The notes: generated by a model not told the origin, from the letters alone. DNA of 64,000 nt from Nocardioides sp. Soil774 (GCF_001428125.1 NZ_LMSM01000008.1:160954-224953), one strand, 5' to 3'. Counted from the stretch's first letter, positions 1 to 9,965 are shown. Numbers and translations: made by a program.

Positions 1-78
1 CCGGGGATCGCTGACGTTGTCGGCCGCTGCAACGCCTGACAACATCAGGGATCCCCGGCTGACCGGGGATCCCTGATG
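1..78. repeat. Three-armed repeat / hairpin downstream of the helicase gene
   Basis: Positions 43-58 and 63-78 form a perfect 16-bp stem around the loop CTGA (right arm CCGGGGATCCCTGATG). Positions 1-21 are also an inverted match to 38-58 (19 of 21 bases). The middle arm can therefore pair with either flank. It lies 30 bp past the stop of the minus-strand helicase gene and probably acts as its terminator. What lies left of position 1 is not visible. Confidence 0.6.
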
Positions 79-108
79 AGGAGTCATGCCCCTTCGCGGG
101 GCGCGAGG

Positions 109-1617
109 TCAGCGACCGCGGCTGAACGACGACGCGCTGTGCGCGCGGCCGCCGCTGGAGGAGGCGCCGGACTGGCCGCCACCGCTGCGACGGCGGTTGC
201 CGCCGCCACCCTGGGAGGACTGGCCGCCACCCGAACCCTGGCCGCCGCCGGAGCGTCGACGCTGGCCGCCACCGGTGGAGCCGCCCGCGGAGCCGCTGGG
301 GGTCTCGCTGGTGTACGACGTCGGGTTGCCGCGACGCGACTGGCCGTTGGTCGCACCCGTGCGGCGGGCGCGCTTGCGCTGTGCGTTGGCGCCGGTGGAG
401 CGACCGCCACCGCCGGTCGAGGCGGGCGCCTCGACGACGAGGCCGCCGGGCACGAGCGTGCGCTCGCCCGGGGCGAGCTCGGCGAGCATCGGGTGGCCGG
501 GGCCGTTGACCTTGGTGGTGGTCGGCTTGATGCCGGCCAGACGGGTCAGGTCGCGCACGTCGCGCTGCTGCTCGTCGGTCATGAGGGTGATGACGGTGCC
601 CTCGTTGCCCGCGCGCGCCGTACGGCCCGAGCGGTGCAGGTAGGCCTTGTGCTCGACCGGCGGGTCGGCGTGGACGACGAGCGCGACGTCGTCGACGTGG
701 ATGCCGCGCGCGGCGATGTCAGTCGCGACGAGCGTGCTCGCCTCGCCGGCGTGGAACGCCGCCATGTTGCGGGTGCGCGCGTTCTGCGACAGGTTGCCGT
801 GCAGCTCGACGGTGGGCACGCCCGACTTGTTGAGCTGGCGGGTCAGCGCCTTCGCGCCGTGCTTGGTGCGGGTGAAGACCACCGTGCGGCCGGGGGCGCT
901 GGTCAGGTCGACGAGCACCGGCACGCGCTGCTCGCGCGAGAGGTGCAGCACGTGGTGGTGCATCGTGCCGACCGGCGACTGCGCCGAGTCGGCCTCGTGC
1001 GTGGCGGGGTTGGTGAGGAAGCGCTTGACCAGGACGTCGATCGCCTTGTCCAGCGTGGCCGAGAACAGCATCCGCTGGCCGTTGCGGGGCGTCTTGTCCA
1101 TGATGCGCCGCACGCCGGGCAGGAAGCCGAGGTCGGCCATGTGGTCGGCCTCGTCGAGGATGGTGACCTCGATGGCGGACAGGTCGGCGTGGCCCTGGCC
1201 CATGAGGTCCTCGAGGCGACCGGGGCAGGCGATGACGATGTCGACGCCCTTCTTGAGCGCGGTGACCTGCGGGCCCTGGCCGACGCCGCCGTAGATGACG
1301 ACGCTGGAGAGGCCGGTGGCCTTGGCGAGCGGGGCCAGGGAGGCGTGGATCTGGCCGACGAGCTCGCGCGTCGGGGCCAGGATCAGTGCGCGCGGCTTGC
1401 GCGGCATGGCCGGCAGCTTGCTCGCGTCGAGGCGGGCGACCAGCGGCAGCAGGAAGCCGTACGTCTTGCCGGAGCCGGTGCGGCCACGGCCGAGGACGTC
1501 GCGGCCGGCGAGGCTGTCGGGCAGCGTCGCGGCCTGGATGGGAGTGGGGGTGGTGATGCCCTGCTGCTCGAGGATCTGGACCAGCGAGGAGGGCACGCCG
1601 AGCTCGGCGAAGTTCAT
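109..1617 (-). CDS. DEAD-box ATP-dependent RNA helicase, RhlE-like
   Basis: A 502-residue superfamily 2 RNA helicase that would unwind RNA duplexes in ribosome assembly or mRNA turnover. The motifs occur in order: Q-motif TPIQ (about residue 26), Walker A GRTGSGKT (about 46), PTREL, DEAD box LDEADHMADLGF, SAT in FSATL, DIAARG, and motif VI HRSGRTARAG. Motif VI departs from the usual HRIGRTGRAG. After about residue 385 the tail is low-complexity, rich in Gly, Ser, Gln and Arg with RRRSGGG repeats; such RGG-like tails bind RNA non-specifically. I chose the ATG at 1617, preceded by GAAAG; a GTG at 1647 would add ten residues. A second DEAD-box gene lies at 50.8 kb. Confidence 0.93.
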   Translation of the reverse strand: MNFAELGVPSSLVQILEQQGITTPTPIQAATLPDSLAGRDVLGRGRTGSGKTYGFLLPLVARLDASKLPAMPRKPRALILAPTRELVGQIHASLAPLAKATGLSSVVIYGGVGQGPQVTALKKGVDIVIACPGRLEDLMGQGHADLSAIEVTILDEADHMADLGFLPGVRRIMDKTPRNGQRMLFSATLDKAIDVLVKRFLTNPATHEADSAQSPVGTMHHHVLHLSREQRVPVLVDLTSAPGRTVVFTRTKHGAKALTRQLNKSGVPTVELHGNLSQNARTRNMAAFHAGEASTLVATDIAARGIHVDDVALVVHADPPVEHKAYLHRSGRTARAGNEGTVITLMTDEQQRDVRDLTRLAGIKPTTTKVNGPGHPMLAELAPGERTLVPGGLVVEAPASTGGGGRSTGANAQRKRARRTGATNGQSRRGNPTSYTSETPSGSAGGSTGGGQRRRSGGGQGSGGGQSSQGGGGNRRRSGGGQSGASSSGGRAHSASSFSRGR

Positions 1618-1849
1618 GTGAGTTGCTTTCGGTTGGCGTCTCGCCACCGTGAGCCGCTGCGTCGTTCTCGACGGGATGTGCGGCGTACGTGCCTCAGTGT
1701 GAGGAAGGGTCTCGCCACGAGCGTGTCGGGCGAGGCCTGCGCCCGGGGCAAGACCGGCCGGGCGTCTGAGTGCTCAACACTAGCGGGGCTGGTGGTGTTC
1801 CGCTGAATCCCGCGCCATGTGAGCCTCCCCTCAGCCGCCCGGCCGGGGG

Positions 1850-2269
1850 TCACGCACAGCAGACCGAGCCTGCCGCCTCGACCGCCTCGACCGCCTCCAC
1901 GGGCGCGTCGTCGGTGATCGTGTAGACCTCCCAGCGCTCCCCGTCCGGGGTGCCCTGCACCCAGAACTTGTCCTGCTGGGCGTAGCAGCAGGTGGTGTCG
2001 CGCTCCTCGGTGGTGGCGAAGCCCGCCGCGGCCAGGCGGGTCAGCTCGGCGTCGACGGTGTCGACGTCCTCCACCTCGACGCCGAGGTGGTTGATGCTGC
2101 CGCCCTGGCCGGTGTTCTCGATGAGGACCAGCTTGAGGGGCGGCTGCGCGACGGCGAAGTTGGCGTACCCCGGGCGCACCTTGTGCGGCTCGGTGCCGAA
2201 GAGGGTGGAGTAGAAGGCGATCGACGTCTCGAGGTCGTCGACGTTGAGGGCGAGCTGCAGGCGGGACAT
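1850..2269 (-). CDS. cadI: CadI/ArsI-like VOC-superfamily metal(loid) response protein
   Basis: A 139-residue vicinal-oxygen-chelate protein. The sequence closely resembles M. tuberculosis CadI as I remember it, including the opening MSRLQLALNVDDLE and PGYANFA. The family also contains ArsI, which cleaves the C-As bond of trivalent organoarsenicals. Visible residues: the vicinal pair C94-C95 (thiol site for As/Cd), H61 and E114 in the positions of two ArsI iron ligands. The first ArsI ligand His is Gln here (Q5), so lyase activity is uncertain. The C-terminus ends in CCA, a second Cys pair. The ATG at 2269 has AAGGA seven bases upstream. It is divergent from arsR-acr3-arsC and should respond to the same metalloid. 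Confidence 0.88.
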   Translation of the reverse strand: MSRLQLALNVDDLETSIAFYSTLFGTEPHKVRPGYANFAVAQPPLKLVLIENTGQGGSINHLGVEVEDVDTVDAELTRLAAAGFATTEERDTTCCYAQQDKFWVQGTPDGERWEVYTITDDAPVEAVEAVEAAGSVCCA

Positions 2270-2282
2270 GGTGGGTCCTTCC

Positions 2283-2342
2283 ATATATTGATGAATGTCT
2301 ATGTCCGAGATTGCCGCATCCATCGACCTCTGTCAATATTGA
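2283..2342. promoter_or_regulatory. Probable ArsR operator/promoter region
   Basis: The AT-rich gap between cadI and arsR holds the perfect palindrome TCAATATTGA (2333-2342) and a related ATATATTGATGAATG stretch near cadI (2283-2297). These are typical of ArsR-family operators and stand out in GC-rich DNA. The arsR GTG at 2346 lies just after the palindrome, so a repressor bound there would cover the transcription start. Confidence 0.6.
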
Positions 2343-2345
2343 TCT

Positions 2346-2702
2346 GTGTCGAAGTCTCAGCTGACCCTGACCCCCGTCGAGACGGCCGCGTGCTGCTCGC
2401 CCCTGATGCGCGAACCCCTCTCCGCCGACCAGGCCGAGCGGCTCGCGCCGCTGCTCAAGGCACTGGCCGACCCGGTCCGACTGCGGCTGGTGTCGATCGT
2501 CGCAGCCAGCGAGGGCGGCGAGGCGTGCGTGTGCGACCTCAACGACGCCTTCGACCTCTCCCAGCCGACCATCAGCCACCACCTCAAGGTACTGCACGAG
2601 GCCGGCCTGCTCGACCGGACCAAGCGCGGGGTGTGGGTCTACTACGGCGTACGCCGTGAGGTGCTCGCCGACGTGGCGGCCCTTATCGGCGGTGCCGCAT
2701 GA
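2346..2702 (+). CDS. arsR: ArsR/SmtB-family metalloid-responsive repressor
   Basis: A 118-residue winged-helix repressor that dissociates from DNA when As(III) or a similar thiophilic ion binds. The recognition helix is in LSQPTISHHLKVL (residues 71-83). Thiolates are visible as C61 and C63 in ACVCDL, the classical alpha-3 As(III) site, plus an additional C16-C17 pair near the N-terminus that could add a ligand. The GTG start has no Shine-Dalgarno sequence, so the mRNA is probably leaderless. The last four bases overlap the acr3 ATG (ATGA), so arsR, acr3 and arsC form one translationally coupled operon. Confidence 0.93.
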   Translation: MSKSQLTLTPVETAACCSPLMREPLSADQAERLAPLLKALADPVRLRLVSIVAASEGGEACVCDLNDAFDLSQPTISHHLKVLHEAGLLDRTKRGVWVYYGVRREVLADVAALIGGAA

Positions 2703-3781
2703 GCGCGCCCGCCGAGACCCACGTCGTCGAGCGACTCTCCACCCTCGACCGCTTCCTGCCCCTGTGGATCGGGCTGGCGATGGCGGCAGGACTGCTGCTG
2801 GGACGGGCCGTCTCCGGGCTCGACGACGCGCTGTCCGCGGTCGAGGTGGACGGCATCTCCCTGCCCATCGCCATCGGGCTGCTGGTGATGATGTATCCCG
2901 TCCTCGCCAAGGTGCGCTACGACCGGCTCGACACGGTGACCGCCGACCGCCGGATGCTCGTCGCGTCGCTGGTGCTCAACTGGGTGGTCGGGCCGGCGCT
3001 GATGTTCACCCTGGCGTGGCTGCTGCTCCCCGACCTGCCGGCCTACCGCACCGGGCTGATCATCGTCGGGCTCGCGCGGTGCATCGCGATGGTCATCATC
3101 TGGAACGACCTCGCCTGTGGTGACCGCGAGGCCGCCGCCGTGCTGGTGGCGCTCAACTCCGTCTTCCAGGTCATCGCCTTCGCCGGGCTCGGCTGGTTCT
3201 ACCTCGAGGTCCTGCCCGGCTGGCTCGGGCTCGACAGCGCCGCGCTCGACGTCTCGGCGTGGCAGATCGCCAAGTCCGTGCTGATCTTCCTCGGCATCCC
3301 GCTGCTCCTCGGCTGGCTCTCGCGGACCTACGGCGAGCGGCTGCGCGGCCGCGAGTGGTACGAGTCGACGTTCCTGCCGCGCGTCGGACCCTGGGCGCTC
3401 ATCGGGCTGCTGTTCACGATCGTGGTGCTCTTCGCCCTGCAGGGCGACCAGGTCACCAGCAAGCCGCTCGACGTGGCCCGGATCGCGCTGCCCCTGCTGG
3501 CCTACTTCGCCCTGATGTGGGGCGGCGGCTTCGCGCTCGGGCGCGGGCTCGGGATGACGTACGAGCGCACGACGACGCTCGCGTTCACCGCGGCCGGCAA
3601 CAACTTCGAGCTCGCCATCGCCGTCGCGATCGCGACGTTCGGCGTCACGTCGGGCCAGGCGCTCGCCGGCGTGGTCGGTCCGCTGATCGAGGTGCCCGTG
3701 CTGGTCGGCCTCGTCTACGTCAGCCTCGCGCTGCGCAACCGCTTCCCCCATCCCTTCATCCCGCAGGAGACCACCCGATGA
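2699..3781 (+). CDS. acr3: ACR3-family arsenite efflux permease
   Basis: A 360-residue polytopic membrane protein with about ten hydrophobic segments, which exports As(OH)3 driven by the proton motive force. Conserved family features are visible: Cys in GLARCIAMVIIWNDLACGD (C128 and C140; the family needs a Cys in TM4) and Glu in NNFELAIA (E304, the essential Glu of TM9). Its length matches bacterial ACR3 (about 350). The start overlaps the arsR stop by four bases and the end overlaps the arsC start by four. Together with ArsC it converts and expels arsenate. Confidence 0.95.
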   Translation: MSAPAETHVVERLSTLDRFLPLWIGLAMAAGLLLGRAVSGLDDALSAVEVDGISLPIAIGLLVMMYPVLAKVRYDRLDTVTADRRMLVASLVLNWVVGPALMFTLAWLLLPDLPAYRTGLIIVGLARCIAMVIIWNDLACGDREAAAVLVALNSVFQVIAFAGLGWFYLEVLPGWLGLDSAALDVSAWQIAKSVLIFLGIPLLLGWLSRTYGERLRGREWYESTFLPRVGPWALIGLLFTIVVLFALQGDQVTSKPLDVARIALPLLAYFALMWGGGFALGRGLGMTYERTTTLAFTAAGNNFELAIAVAIATFGVTSGQALAGVVGPLIEVPVLVGLVYVSLALRNRFPHPFIPQETTR

Positions 3782-4173
3782 GCACGCCCACCGTCCTGTT
3801 CGTCTGCGTCCACAACGCCGGCCGCTCCCAGATGGCCGCCGGCTGGCTGCGCCACCTCGCCGGCGACCGCGTGCAGGTGCTGTCCGCCGGGTCCGCGCCC
3901 GCCGCGGGCATCAACCCGGTCGCCGTCGAGGCGATGGCCGAGGTCGGCATCGACATCGCCGGCGAGCAGCCCAAGCTGCTCAGCGACGCGGCCGTGGAGT
4001 CCTCCGACGTCGTGATCACGATGGGCTGCGGCGACGCGTGCCCGTTCTACCCCGGCACCCGCTACGAGGACTGGGCGCTCGACGACCCGGCCGGGCAGGG
4101 CATCGAGGCGGTGCGCCCGATCCGCGACGAGATCCGCGGTCGCGTCGAGGAGCTCATCGCCTCGCTGTCGTGA
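3778..4173 (+). CDS. arsC: Arsenate reductase, low-molecular-weight phosphatase type
   Basis: A 131-residue cytoplasmic enzyme that reduces As(V) to As(III) for export by ACR3. The P-loop CVHNAGRSQ gives the CX5R signature with nucleophile C10 and R16. Further cysteines C84 and C88 in MGCGDACPFYPG are placed for the disulfide relay of the thioredoxin-linked class, and the conserved Asp sits in DWALDDP. In an actinomycete the reductant could be thioredoxin or mycothiol/mycoredoxin; the sequence does not settle this. The ATG overlaps the acr3 stop. The next gene on the other strand ends five bases downstream. Confidence 0.95.
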   Translation: MSTPTVLFVCVHNAGRSQMAAGWLRHLAGDRVQVLSAGSAPAAGINPVAVEAMAEVGIDIAGEQPKLLSDAAVESSDVVITMGCGDACPFYPGTRYEDWALDDPAGQGIEAVRPIRDEIRGRVEELIASLS

Positions 4174-4177
4174 GCCG

Positions 4178-5209
4178 TCAGGCGCTCGCGCGCCGCACCA
4201 CGGTCGGCGGGATGATCAGCCGCATCGGGTGCGCCCCGTCGGCCGCGTCCACCCGCTCGAGCAGCAGGCGGGTGGCGCGCTCGGCCATCTCCTCCACCGG
4301 CTGCCGCACGGTGGTCAGCGGCGGGGTGGTGCGCTCGCTGACGCCGAGGTCGTCGAAGCCGACCACCGCGATGTCGTCGGGCACGCGACGGCCGAGCTCG
4401 GCCAGGACGCGCAGGGCCCCGACCGCCATGAGGTCGGAGGCGACCACGAGGCCGTCGAGGTCGGGGTGGCGCTGCATCAGCTCGCGGGCCGCGGTCTCGC
4501 CGCTGGCCTCGGTGAAGTCGCCGTGGACCACGGCGTCGTCGCGCAGGCCGGCCATCGCCATCGCCTTGCGCCAGCCCTCGAGGCGGTCGGCCGCGGCGGT
4601 CATGTCGGCGGGCCCCGCGATCGTGCCGATGCGGGTGCAGCCACGGGCGATGAGCACCTCGGTGGCCTCGCGCTCGCCGGCGGTGTTGTCGACGTCGACG
4701 TAGGCCACGCGGTCGCCGCCGGTCCACGGCCGGCCGCCGAAGACGCACGGCAGGCCGATGTCGGCCAGGTGCTCGGCGAGCCGGTCGTCGCGGTGGTGCG
4801 AGGTCACGAGCGCGCCGTCGACGTGGCGGTTGGTGAGGTAGCGCAGCGTGCGCGCCGTCGAGGCGCCCGGGCGGGCGAGCAGCAGCACCAGCTGGATGTC
4901 GCGCTCGGCGAGCACCCGGTTGACGCCCCGCAGCGTGCCGGCGAAGAAGGGGTCGGAGAAGACCCGGTCGTCGGGCTCGGGCACCACGACCGCGATCGAG
5001 TCCGTACGCCGCGTGACGAGGCTGCGGGCCGCCGGGTTGGGCACGTAGCCCAGGCTGCGCACCGCGGTGTCGACGGCCGACTGGGCGCGCGGGCTGACCC
5101 GCTGCCCGCCGTTGATCGCCCGCGACGCGGTCGCCCGCGACACGCCTGCGACGCGAGCCACCTCGTCGAGGGTGGGTGACCCGGCGTGTGGCGTCTTCAC
5201 CCGCGCCAC
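4178..5209 (-). CDS. LacI-family repressor, CebR-like
   Basis: A 343-residue LacI/GalR regulator. The N-terminal helix-turn-helix is LDEVARVAGVSRATASRAINGG (first residues listed separately: LDEVARVAG, then SRATASRAING), followed by the hinge GYVPNPAARSL and a periplasmic-binding-protein-like effector domain. It is the last gene of the sugar operon: its GTG at 5209 (no good Shine-Dalgarno; another GTG at 5200) follows the glucosidase stop by one base. Two sites matching the CebR operator type (TGGGAGCGCTYCCA) precede the operon at 9966 and 10055, so I infer autoregulation and release by a cello-oligosaccharide or similar ligand. The ligand is not proven. Confidence 0.88.
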   Translation of the reverse strand: MARVKTPHAGSPTLDEVARVAGVSRATASRAINGGQRVSPRAQSAVDTAVRSLGYVPNPAARSLVTRRTDSIAVVVPEPDDRVFSDPFFAGTLRGVNRVLAERDIQLVLLLARPGASTARTLRYLTNRHVDGALVTSHHRDDRLAEHLADIGLPCVFGGRPWTGGDRVAYVDVDNTAGEREATEVLIARGCTRIGTIAGPADMTAAADRLEGWRKAMAMAGLRDDAVVHGDFTEASGETAARELMQRHPDLDGLVVASDLMAVGALRVLAELGRRVPDDIAVVGFDDLGVSERTTPPLTTVRQPVEEMAERATRLLLERVDAADGAHPMRLIIPPTVVRRASA

Positions 5210-5210
5210 G

Positions 5211-6718
<1,508 letters not shown>

Positions 6719-6722
<4 letters not shown>

Positions 6723-7537
6723 CCCTTGACTGCTCCTTGCATGATGCCGTCGACCATCTGGCGACCGGCGAGGACGAAGAGGACCAGCAGCGGCACCGTC
6801 GAGACCGTGGCGCCGGCGAGCACCAGGCTGTAGTCGACGTAGTAGCCGCTCTGGAGCTGCTGGAGTGCGATCTGGACCGTGGGGTTGCTGGCCGGCAGCA
6901 CGATGAGCGGCCAGAAGAAGTCGGTCCAGGTGGCCATGAAGGTGAACAGCCACAGGATCCCGGCGGCCGGCCGGGCGGCGGGCACCGCGACGCTCCAGAA
7001 GGTGCGGAAGACCGAGCAGCCGTCGACGCGCGCGGCCTCGATCAGCTCGTCGGGCACGGCGTCGAGGAGGTACTGGCGCATGAAGAACACGCCGAACGCC
7101 GTCACCATCCCCGGCACGATCAGCGCCCACAGCGAGCCGACCCAGCCGATCTTGGCCATCACGATGAACAGCGGGATCACGCCGAGCTGGGTGGGGACCG
7201 CGAGCGTGGCCACCACGAAGACCAGCAGCGGCGTACGTCCCTTGAACGCCAGCTTGGCGAAGGCGAAGCCGGCCAGGGTGGAGAAGAAGACGACCGAGGT
7301 GGCGACCGTGCCCGAGACGACGAGGCTGTTGCCCAGCGCCTTCCAGAACGGTACGGCGTCGAACGCGCGCTGCGCGTTGTCCCAGAAGTGGCCGCCCGGG
7401 ATCAGCGGCGGCACCCGCTTGGTCAGCACCTCGCGGCTGTGCGAGCCCACGAGGAACGACCAGTAGAGCGGCGCGCACGAGCCGAGCACGAAGGCGGTGA
7501 GCAGGCCGTAGACCAGGTAGCCGGGGCGACGGTTCAT
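6719..7537 (-). CDS. Carbohydrate ABC transporter permease, MalG/CebG type
   Basis: A 272-residue inner-membrane permease of the CUT1 family with six predicted helices. The EAA loop that contacts the ATPase is visible as ELIEAARVDGCSVFRTFWSVAVP. Start chosen at the ATG at 7537: it overlaps the preceding permease stop and has GAGGTG upstream; the reading frame extends further but without support. It would pair with the MalF-type permease just upstream and receive substrate from the binding lipoprotein. No ATPase gene is in the operon, so a shared MsiK-type ATPase elsewhere in the genome is expected. Confidence 0.92.
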
Positions 7538-8574
7538 CGGGCACCTCGCAGGGATCCGGCCCGGCGGCTGATCGCCAGGTTGAGCACCGCGAAGACCACG
7601 ATGATGAGGAACAGCAGCCACGCCACGGCCGAGGCCATGCCGAGGTCGCGCACCCGCCAGCCGAGCTCCCAGAGGTACATGGTCAGCGTCTGGTACTGCC
7701 GGTCGGAGCCGCCGAGGCCCTGGGTGTCGAAGAGGCGCGGCTCGGCGAAGATCTGCAGGCCACCGATGGTGGAGGTGATGACCACGAAGACCAGCGTGGG
7801 GCGGATCATCGGGACCGTCACCGACAGGAACTGGCGTACGCGTCCGGCGCCGTCGAGCGCGGCGGACTCGTAGAGCTCGCGCGGCACGGCCTGCATGGCG
7901 GCGAGGAAGATCAGCGCGTTGTAGCCCGTCCAGCGCCAGTTGACCATCGAGGCGATGGCGACGTGGCTGGCGAGGGTGTCCACGTGCCAGCGAATCGGGT
8001 CGAGCCCGACGGCCTGCACCACCTCGTTGGCCAGGCCGTAGCGGTCACCGAAGACGTTGCCGAAGATCAGCGCGACCGCGGCCGGGGCCACCACGAAGGG
8101 CAGCAGCACGCTCATCCGCCACAGGGTGCGCCCGCGCAGCTGGGTGTCGAGCAGGCCGGCGAGGCCCAGCGCGACGAGCACCTGCGGGATCGAGGAGAGC
8201 AGGAAGATGCTGAAGGTGTTGCGCAGCGCGTTCCAGAAGTAGCGGTCCTCCAGGACGCGGCGGTAGTTGTCGAGGCCGGCGTAGTCGCCCTGGCCCGACA
8301 GCAGGCCCCACTGGTGGACCGAGACCCACGCGGTGTAGCCGAGCGGGAACATGCCCACCAGCAGGAAGAGCAGGAAGAACGGCGAGACGAACACGTAGGG
8401 CGTGAGCCTGGTGTCCAGCCGCGTCATCGCCTGCCGCCACGCGGGCCGGGGACCGGCACCGGTGGGCCGCGCCCCAGTCGGGGGCACCGGCGCACCGGTG
8501 TCCCCGACTGGCGCCGCGGCAGGGTTCACCGCGGGGTTCACTGCAGGGTTCACTGCGGTGGGCGCTGCTTCCAT
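7534..8574 (-). CDS. Carbohydrate ABC transporter permease, MalF/CebF type
   Basis: A CUT1 permease with the EAA loop in ELYESAALDGAGRVRQFLSVTVP and six hydrophobic segments beginning at YVFVSPFFLLFLLVGMF. The frame opens at the ATG at 8574, but the first 49 residues are Pro/Ala/Gly-rich, carry a threefold 12-bp repeat (NPAV units) and are encoded across a strong hairpin (8474-8511). An internal ATG at 8427 starts directly before the normal N-terminal sequence and would give 297 residues, the usual family length. The true start is therefore uncertain. The downstream permease start overlaps its stop. Confidence 0.9.
   Translation of the reverse strand: MEAAPTAVNPAVNPAVNPAAAPVGDTGAPVPPTGARPTGAGPRPAWRQAMTRLDTRLTPYVFVSPFFLLFLLVGMFPLGYTAWVSVHQWGLLSGQGDYAGLDNYRRVLEDRYFWNALRNTFSIFLLSSIPQVLVALGLAGLLDTQLRGRTLWRMSVLLPFVVAPAAVALIFGNVFGDRYGLANEVVQAVGLDPIRWHVDTLASHVAIASMVNWRWTGYNALIFLAAMQAVPRELYESAALDGAGRVRQFLSVTVPMIRPTLVFVVITSTIGGLQIFAEPRLFDTQGLGGSDRQYQTLTMYLWELGWRVRDLGMASAVAWLLFLIIVVFAVLNLAISRRAGSLRGAR
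8474..8511 (-). promoter_or_regulatory. Strong hairpin between binding-protein and permease genes
   Basis: CCAGTCGGGG (8474-8483) pairs with CCCCGACTGG (8502-8511), and the stem continues as CACCGG/CCGGTG around a four-base loop; only one position mismatches. It lies about 75 nt after the binding-protein stop. Such hairpins commonly protect the abundant binding-protein mRNA end and lower permease expression. Confidence 0.6.
8522..8557. repeat. Three tandem 12-bp units
   Basis: GGGTTCAC recurs at 8522, 8534 and 8546 with exact 12-base spacing. If translated it encodes the NPAV repeats at the extreme N-terminus of the permease reading frame. The units lie just upstream of the hairpin. Confidence 0.75.
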
Positions 8575-8584
8575 CGGGATCGAC

Positions 8585-9892
8585 TCAGCCCAGCCGCTCG
8601 ACGTCGGCGAGGAAGGAGTCCCAGGCCTCGTCGGGCGACTCCTTGCCCTCGTCCACGCGCTGGATGGCCTGCTGGAACGCGGTGTTGATGTCGGCGAACT
8701 TCGGTCCCTTGTGGGCGATGAACGGCACCGCCTCGGCGCGCTCGGCGAGGATCTCGCCGGTCGGTGCGTCGTTGAAGAACGCGTTGGTCGCGCCGGTCAG
8801 GGTCGGGTCGTCGAGGGCGTCGACCTGGCTGGGGAAGGTGCCCTTGGCCTCGAAGGCCTTGATCTGCTGCTCGGGCGCGGTGAGCCACGCGGCGAGCGCC
8901 TTGGCCTCCTCGATGTGGTCGCCCTGCGCGGGGACCGTGAGGTAGGAGCCACCCCAGTTGCCGCCGCCGCCGGGGAACACGTTGGCGATGTCCCAGCCCT
9001 CGACGCCGTCGGCGTTGCCCTCGATGACGCCGAGCATCCAGCCCGGGCAGGCCATGGTGGCGAAGCCGTCGTCCTGGAAGGACGCGGTCCAGTCCTCGCT
9101 CCACTGCGTGAGGCCGGTGGACAGGCCGTCGGCGGCATTCTGGGTGACGGCGTCGAAGACCGCCTTCACCTCGGGGTTGTCGGCCGCGATGACGGTGTTG
9201 TCCTCGTCCTCGAAGGAGTACTCGACCTGGTTGATCATCGCCTGCGCGGTGCCGCCCGAGGAGTCGTACCACGCGGTGCCGGGCACCTTCTTGACGAACT
9301 GGCGACCGGTCTCGAAGTAGGAGTCCCAGTCGGCGAAGAGCGCTGCGACCTCCTCGCGGTCGGTGGGCAACCCGGCCTTCTTGAACAGGTCGGAGCGGTA
9401 GCACATGCCCTCGGGGCCGATGTCGGTGCCGTAGCCGATGAGCTTGCCGTCCGGCGTGGTCGCCGCCTCGGCCTTCCAGTCCAGCCAGCGGCCCTCGACC
9501 TCGGGGTCGGAGAGGTCGGCGAAGGCGTCGGACTGCTCCATCAGCGCCGACCACCAGTCGACCTCGATCGCCTCGATGTCGGAGAGGCCGGAGCCCGCGG
9601 CGAGCTTGGTGTAGAGGTTGTCCTGGTGCTCGTTGGCGGTGCCCGCCTTCTTCTGCTCCACGACGACGTCGTCCTGCATCGCGTTGTACTCGTCGATGAG
9701 CTCCTCGTAGCCGAACTCGTTGAAGGTCGCCACGGTGAGCTTGATCTTGCCGTCCGCGGTCGTGCCCTCGTCGCCGCCGCCGCCGCACGCGGCCGCCGTC
9801 GTCGCGAGGGTGAGCGCCAGCAGGGCGCTCGTGGCGAGTCGGACCCGCCGGGGCCTCGAAGGCCTACCTGATGTCTGCCCTGATGTCTGCAC
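8585..9892 (-). CDS. Extracellular sugar-binding lipoprotein (CebE-like)
   Basis: A 435-residue family 1 solute-binding protein. From the chosen GTG at 9892 (AGGAG seven bases upstream) it has a basic start, a hydrophobic stretch and a lipobox ending at C36 (TTAAAC followed by GGGG), so it should be anchored outside the membrane. The longer frame to 10012 would push the signal peptide inside. A central VEGWDIANVFPGGGGNWGG and the aromatic-rich body fit oligosaccharide binding. It is the first gene of the operon and lies directly under two CebR-type operators, which argues for cellobiose or cello-oligosaccharides; other beta-glucosides are possible. Confidence 0.9.
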   Translation of the reverse strand: MQTSGQTSGRPSRPRRVRLATSALLALTLATTAAACGGGGDEGTTADGKIKLTVATFNEFGYEELIDEYNAMQDDVVVEQKKAGTANEHQDNLYTKLAAGSGLSDIEAIEVDWWSALMEQSDAFADLSDPEVEGRWLDWKAEAATTPDGKLIGYGTDIGPEGMCYRSDLFKKAGLPTDREEVAALFADWDSYFETGRQFVKKVPGTAWYDSSGGTAQAMINQVEYSFEDEDNTVIAADNPEVKAVFDAVTQNAADGLSTGLTQWSEDWTASFQDDGFATMACPGWMLGVIEGNADGVEGWDIANVFPGGGGNWGGSYLTVPAQGDHIEEAKALAAWLTAPEQQIKAFEAKGTFPSQVDALDDPTLTGATNAFFNDAPTGEILAERAEAVPFIAHKGPKFADINTAFQQAIQRVDEGKESPDEAWDSFLADVERLG

Positions 9893-9965
9893 CACTGCAC
9901 TCCTGCCGTCCTGCGAGATGCCGGGACTGGTCGCCCGGGCCGGGAGTGGACGGTGGGAGAAGGTG

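Noticed and set aside
1765..1790. GAGTGCTCAACACT resembling half a CIRCE (HrcA) element
   Set aside because: No second arm at the required nine-base spacing, and the neighbouring gene is an RNA helicase and not a chaperone.
76..1806. Long plus-strand reading frame opposite the helicase gene
   Set aside because: Ala/Arg/Gly-rich translation without domains; the opposite strand has every DEAD-box motif. It is a GC-skew shadow, as are many similar frames in the window.
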